Shown: in pieces, positions 60,072-64,000 of the stretch
How positions within the stretch are numbered: position 1 is the first letter of the stretch
Layout of the letters: the number at the start of each line of letters is the position of its first letter
DNA from: Bradyrhizobium sp. cir1
GTDB lineage: Bacteria > Pseudomonadota > Alphaproteobacteria > Rhizobiales > Xanthobacteraceae
Length of the DNA: 64,000 nucleotides
Direction: 5' to 3'
NCBI RefSeq assembly: GCF_014198245.1
Contig: NZ_JACIHE010000008.1
Coordinates: 124,001-188,000, forward strand
Position numbers and translations under genes: made by a program
Notes under the pieces: generated by a model
Seen by the model: only the letters and a program-made list of their open reading frames with translations
The model's database searches: none
Told to the model about the DNA's origin: nothing

Positions 60072-60457
60072 GGCGGCAAATCCTCTTTTCGTCGGTACGC
60101 AAGCTCGGTTCAACGCGCCGGTTCTTGACCTCAGCGTCACCAATGTTAATTATCAATCGATAAATAACTAGGGGTCGTCAAAGATGAATGGCTCCCATGT
60201 GCAAATGGCGGCATCTGCACATGGCCACGATGGTCTCGGCAATCGCCGCAACAGCTGTCTTGGCCGCACGCTCGTTCTTCAGGCGAGAGAGTCTTCGATC
60301 CCTACGCCGCGGACGAGCGGGCGTATTGGATTCCGTGCGCACGCTTTGGATTGGCTCGTCGAGCCGTGATCGAGAGATTGTGCAAGTCGCGCACGAAACT
60401 GAAAAGATGTCGCCTGGACCGGTCTGATATGGCGTTCGCATCCAGGAGGGGAGACCG
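60072..60457. promoter_or_regulatory. Divergent control region with two inverted repeats
   Basis: No gene is convincing in these 386 bases, though short frames stay open on both strands. Two inverted repeats stand out: TTATC-AATC-GATAA (60150-60163) in an AT-rich patch, and CCATGTGCA with TGCACATGG (60195-60203 and 60216-60224). They lie 80-150 bases from the MFS start and are good operator candidates for divergent MFS and cytochrome c transcription. Confidence 0.5.
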
Positions 60458-61807
60458 ATGAAGCTTAGGTCCGTTCTGCTCGCACTGCTTGTGATTGGAG
60501 CGATCGGCGGGACGGCGGCACTTCTCTATGCTTGGGAAGCGCCGATTCCTTCCATCGATTCACGGTCAGCCGGAGCCCCGGATCGGGCGAAGGCGCGTCG
60601 TGGAGCGAGCCTTGCTCTGCTCGGAGACTGTGCCACGTGTCATACGGCACCCGGCGGACTCCCCTACGCCGGGGGGCTTGCGATGCCCACGCCCTTCGGA
60701 ACGATCTACTCCACCAACATCACGCCCGATCCGGAAACCGGCATTGGGCGATGGTCGGAGGCGGCGTTCATTCGTGCTCTGCGGTCCGGCGTGGATCGCG
60801 AAGGCCGCCACCTTTACCCAGCGTTCCCATACGATCACTTCACACGCGTGTCGGATGATGATGCGAAGGCGATGTATGCCTTCTTCATGTCGATCGATCC
60901 AGTCAGGTCGTCGGCGCCTCCGAACGAACTCCCGTTTCCTCTCAATGTTCGCCTGACACTCGCCGGCTGGAAGCTGATGTTTCTGCGTCAGGTGCGTTTC
61001 GTCGCTGACTCTTCGAAGGATGAGAAGTGGAACAGGGGAAAGTATTTGGTCGACGGACTGGGGCATTGCGGCGCCTGTCATTCTCCGCGCAATCTGCTTG
61101 GGGCGGAAAAGGCATCGGCCAGTTTCGAAGGAGGCGAAGCCGAAGGTTGGCGCGCCTACGCGCTCGGCCGACGCTCGCAATCGCCCGTCCCGTGGGACGA
61201 GGCTGCGCTGACGGACTATCTTGCACGTGGCTCGCATCCCCAGCATGGGACGGCTCAGGGCCCCATGGCGAACGTGGTTGACAATTTGTCCCTTGTCGAC
61301 TCCACGGACGTAAGCGCAATGGCCCACTATCTTGCCTCGCTCGGCAAGGGCGAAGGACGGAAGGATGTGGAGACAGCTCCTTCCGGTCCGGGCCGCCTGC
61401 CGCAAGCCGCGGGCATTCAGGCGGCCACGCCTTCTATTCCATCCGACTCCGGCGGAGCGATCTATGCCGCTGTTTGTGCGTCGTGCCACGAAGGCGACAG
61501 AGCCTTGCCGCTGGGCGGCGTAAGACTTGGTCTCTCCACCGCCATTGGGGGCGAGACGCCCGCAAACCTGGTCAACCTTGTTGTGCGGGGAATACCAGCG
61601 TCCACCGGCGGCTCTGCGCATCCGATCATGCCCGGCTTTGGCGACGTTCTCGGCGACCGGCAGATATCGGATCTCGCCAACTATCTGCGAACCCAGTTTG
61701 CAGGGAAAAGTCAGTGGGATGGGATAGGTAAAGCGGTCGCGGACGCCAGGGTAACCGGTGAACTGGACTCGGCAACAAAGAGTAAAAGGTTCGGTGAAGG
61801 GCCATGA
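60458..61807 (+). CDS. Membrane-anchored triheme cytochrome c, dehydrogenase subunit
   Basis: ATG 60458 gives 449 residues. An N-terminal hydrophobic segment (residues ~5-25) anchors or exports it. Three heme-attachment motifs CATCH, CGACH and CASCH lie near residues 58, 203 and 340, each with downstream Met ligands such as NITPDPETGIG context. This is the cytochrome subunit pattern of membrane-bound alcohol and aldehyde dehydrogenases. It passes electrons from the molybdenum enzyme to the respiratory chain. The stop overlaps the next gene (ATGA). Confidence 0.92.
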   Translation: MKLRSVLLALLVIGAIGGTAALLYAWEAPIPSIDSRSAGAPDRAKARRGASLALLGDCATCHTAPGGLPYAGGLAMPTPFGTIYSTNITPDPETGIGRWSEAAFIRALRSGVDREGRHLYPAFPYDHFTRVSDDDAKAMYAFFMSIDPVRSSAPPNELPFPLNVRLTLAGWKLMFLRQVRFVADSSKDEKWNRGKYLVDGLGHCGACHSPRNLLGAEKASASFEGGEAEGWRAYALGRRSQSPVPWDEAALTDYLARGSHPQHGTAQGPMANVVDNLSLVDSTDVSAMAHYLASLGKGEGRKDVETAPSGPGRLPQAAGIQAATPSIPSDSGGAIYAAVCASCHEGDRALPLGGVRLGLSTAIGGETPANLVNLVVRGIPASTGGSAHPIMPGFGDVLGDRQISDLANYLRTQFAGKSQWDGIGKAVADARVTGELDSATKSKRFGEGP

Positions 61808-62292
61808 CAACGCTGACCATTAACGGCGAGAGCCGATCGATCAAGGCGAGCCCGGACACTCCGCTTCTCTACGTCCTCAGGGACGAGCTCGCGCTGAATG
61901 CCGCAAAGTATGGTTGCGGACTCGGTCAATGCGGAGCTTGCACGGTCATCGTCGACGGCAAGGCCATTTTCTCCTGCATAACGCCGGTGATGCTGTTGGA
62001 AGGGCGGACGATCACGACGCTCGAAGGACTTGGAAGTCCGGATGCGCCTGGCCCAATGCAGCGTGCCTTCCTTGCCGAGCAGGCGGCACAATGCGGCTAT
62101 TGTATTCCCGGCATGATTATGCGCGCCCAGGCGCTGCTGAATCGCGACCCGCATGCCACCGACGAGTCGATCAAGGGCGAACTTCAGCCTCATCTCTGCC
62201 GATGCGGAACACATATGCGCATTCTGCGTGCGATCCGGCGGGCCGCAGAAGAGATGAAGCTGAAGACTGCCGACGCAAGGACAAGACGATGA
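61804..62292 (+). CDS. [2Fe-2S] subunit of a molybdopterin dehydrogenase (IorA-like)
   Basis: ATG 61804 overlaps the cytochrome stop and gives 162 residues. The plant-type cluster ligands are CGLGQCGAC with a further Cys in FSCITP. The second cluster is bound by CGYC and CRCG in the helical domain. These are the two [2Fe-2S] centres of the xanthine-oxidase family. It resembles the isoquinoline 1-oxidoreductase alpha subunit. The stop overlaps the large subunit start. Confidence 0.94.
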   Translation: MTTLTINGESRSIKASPDTPLLYVLRDELALNAAKYGCGLGQCGACTVIVDGKAIFSCITPVMLLEGRTITTLEGLGSPDAPGPMQRAFLAEQAAQCGYCIPGMIMRAQALLNRDPHATDESIKGELQPHLCRCGTHMRILRAIRRAAEEMKLKTADARTRR

Positions 62293-64000
62293 CGCATGCC
62301 GTCTCGCGACGCGGCGTATTGGCGGGCGCCGGCGCGCTCATCATCGCCTTCCGGCTTTCCGGAGCACATGCACAGACCGAAACCGGTACGGGTGGAAAAC
62401 CCTCGAAGCACGGTTTGCCCGGAAGCCTCGACGACACTCCGAGGATCGACGCCTGGATCCGCATCGACGCCTCGGGCGCCGCTACGATCCTCACCGGCAA
62501 AGCCGAACTTGGACAGGGCCTCAAGACTGCGCTGCTTCAGGTCGCGGCAGAGGAGCTCAAGTTGCCCCTTGCGCGGCTATCGCTGATCACGGCCGACACT
62601 GCGCGGACGCCCAATGAGGGCTACACGGCCGCCAGCCACTCGATGCAGGATTCCGGCACCGCAATTCGGCATGCGGCGGCGCAGGCGCGCGAAATACTCC
62701 GGGACGAGGCAGCCCGCCGACTCGGCGTGCCCGCTACCTCGCTGCAGATCCGCAACGGCGAGGTATTCGGCCCGAACCGCATGCGCCTGGGCTACGGCGA
62801 ACTGGTCCGCGATCAGATGCTCACGGTCGACGCACAGCAGACCTCGCATTTGACTTCGCCGGCAGATTTCGTTGTGATGAACCAACCCGTGCCGCGGATC
62901 GATATTCCGGCCAAGGTGACGGGTGGAGCAGCCTACGTCCAGGACCTGCGCCCCGAGGGGATGCTGCACGGTCGCGTCGTTCGCCCGCCGAGTTATGGCG
63001 CCACATTGCGGGACTGTGACGTCGCGCAGGTCGAGCAAATGGGCGGGATCGTCAAGGTCGTGCGGGACGGCAACTTCCTCGGCGTGCTTGCAGACCGGGA
63101 ATGGACTGCGATCCAGGGAATGCGAACCCTCGCGGCAACCACGACCTGGATCGAGCAGCAAGCCCTTCCGGACAGCGCGGACTTGCCGGCCGCTCTGATG
63201 AAGCTGCCCTCGCACGACACGACGATTCACGACACAGGAAATCCGGGTGAGCCCGGAATTCTGGTCGAGGGGACCTTCAGCAGACCCTATCTTACGCACG
63301 GTTCGATCGGACCGTCCTGCGCGATTGCGCAATTCGGGGACGGGAAGCTTACGGTTTGGACCCATACGCAAGGCGTGTTTTTCCTACGCGACGCGATCGC
63401 GGGCATGCTGCGGATGCCTGCCGAGAATGTGCGCTGCATCCACGCAGAGGGCTCCGGTTGCTACGGCCATAACGGCGCCGACGACGCGGCGGCCGATGCG
63501 GCGATGCTTGCCCTCGCGATGCCCGGTCGTCCGGTCAGGGTCCAGCTGATGCGTGAACAGGAGCACGCGTGGGACCCATTCGGGCCGGGTATGGTGGTCA
63601 AGCTCAGGGCGACAGTCGGGGGGGACGGTGCGATTGCGGATTGGCGCCACGAGGTTTGGAGCCAGTCGCATATGATGCGGCCTGGCCCTCCCGGGGCGCT
63701 GATTGCTGCCCGACTGAAAGCCGACGCCTTTCCGCCGGCGCCGCCCGTTGCGCTGGCCCAGCCTGAGGGCGGCGGCGACCGGAATGCCATTCCGCTTTAC
63801 GAGATCCCGAACTCAAAGGTGGTTAGTCACTTTCTGCCTGACATGCCCTTGCGCGGATCCTCCATGCGCTCTCTGGGAGGCTACCTTAACGTCCTTTCGA
63901 TCGAGAGCGTCCTCGATGAATTGGCGGCTCGCTCGGGCCAAGATCCCGTGACGTTTCGGCTTCGGCACATCGAAGACCCTCGTGCGCGTGAGGTCATCGA
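62289..64000 (+). CDS. Molybdopterin-binding large subunit (IorB-like), 3' end outside window
   Basis: ATG 62289 starts an open frame that runs to the last base without a stop, giving at least 570 residues. The N-terminus MTHAVSRRGVLAGAGALIIAF is a twin-arginine signal, so the enzyme is exported folded. KAELGQGLKTALLQVAAEEL, YTAASHSMQDSGTAIR and GSIGPSCAIAQF are features of the IorB/aldehyde oxidoreductase family. With the cytochrome c and [2Fe-2S] proteins it forms a periplasm-facing dehydrogenase of aldehydes or N-heterocycles. The C-terminal catalytic Glu region lies outside the window. Confidence 0.92.
   Translation, partial: MTHAVSRRGVLAGAGALIIAFRLSGAHAQTETGTGGKPSKHGLPGSLDDTPRIDAWIRIDASGAATILTGKAELGQGLKTALLQVAAEELKLPLARLSLITADTARTPNEGYTAASHSMQDSGTAIRHAAAQAREILRDEAARRLGVPATSLQIRNGEVFGPNRMRLGYGELVRDQMLTVDAQQTSHLTSPADFVVMNQPVPRIDIPAKVTGGAAYVQDLRPEGMLHGRVVRPPSYGATLRDCDVAQVEQMGGIVKVVRDGNFLGVLADREWTAIQGMRTLAATTTWIEQQALPDSADLPAALMKLPSHDTTIHDTGNPGEPGILVEGTFSRPYLTHGSIGPSCAIAQFGDGKLTVWTHTQGVFFLRDAIAGMLRMPAENVRCIHAEGSGCYGHNGADDAAADAAMLALAMPGRPVRVQLMREQEHAWDPFGPGMVVKLRATVGGDGAIADWRHEVWSQSHMMRPGPPGALIAARLKADAFPPAPPVALAQPEGGGDRNAIPLYEIPNSKVVSHFLPDMPLRGSSMRSLGGYLNVLSIESVLDELAARSGQDPVTFRLRHIEDPRAREVI

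Noticed and set aside
60178..60441. Small minus-strand gene encoding an 87-residue Arg-rich protein
   Set aside because: It has no recognisable domain, overlaps equal-sized frames on the other strand and covers two inverted repeats that look regulatory.
1..64000. CRISPR array, tRNA or rRNA genes, ICE attachment site
   Set aside because: No regularly spaced repeat array, no tRNA-like cloverleaf and no rRNA segment were seen; the integrase and att ends of the element are evidently outside the window.

Overview
The window reads as part of an alphaproteobacterial (Hyphomicrobiales, rhizobium-type, most likely Bradyrhizobium or Mesorhizobium-like) genome. The evidence is the class of integrative and conjugative element (ICE) modules, a rhizobial gibberellin operon, GC-rich coding throughout and tightly overlapping ATGA/TGATG gene junctions. 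Names are assigned from recognised protein families and motifs; no database search was possible.

Layout. (1) 1-13949: ICE maintenance and transfer genes: the 3' end of a strawberry-notch-type helicase, a TOPRIM protein, DUF2493, DUF736, a small XRE regulator, a split DUF6499/DUF2285 activator resembling FseA of ICEMlSym(R7A), an RdfS-like excisionase, a RepA-like initiator followed by three iteron-like repeats, DUF2840, TraF, a lytic transglycosylase, an RlxS-type relaxase, the TraG/VirD4 coupling protein and a ribbon-helix-helix protein. (2) 13985-17222: a 3.2 kb cargo (an MFS gene split by a complete 1.72 kb ISL3-family insertion sequence), bracketed by an identical 22-nt direct repeat. (3) 17321-26904: a complete trb mating-pore operon, trbBCDEJ-K-LFGI, plus DUF2274.

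(4) 27081-30130: a TauD-like dioxygenase and a PaiB-like protein on the minus strand, then decayed DUF433 and resolvase genes. (5) 30328-39520: the bacterial gibberellin operon cyp112-cyp114-fd-sdr-cyp117-ggps-cps-ks, followed by a type 2 isopentenyl-diphosphate isomerase broken after about 55 codons. Together the enzymes would make ent-kaurene from geranylgeranyl diphosphate and oxidise it to GA9; no cyp115 (GA9 to GA4) is visible. (6) 39515-40650: IS3-family debris carrying a nested IS110-type remnant. (7) 41026-64000: an accessory metabolic and stress region. It holds an exporter, hydrolases, VOC proteins, LysR and AraC regulators, an eight-gene operon (isochorismatase-like hydrolase, XapX, amidohydrolase, DoxX, VOC, outer-membrane channel, DUF1275, nucleotidyl cyclase), an Old Yellow Enzyme, an MFS exporter, and a three-subunit cytochrome c/[2Fe-2S]/molybdopterin dehydrogenase cut by the window end.

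The most interesting points are the broken or recoded fseA-like activator controlling ICE excision, the repA-linked iterons, the repeat-bracketed cargo inside the conjugation locus, and a gibberellin operon on an ICE whose IDI gene has been cut off by insertion sequences.
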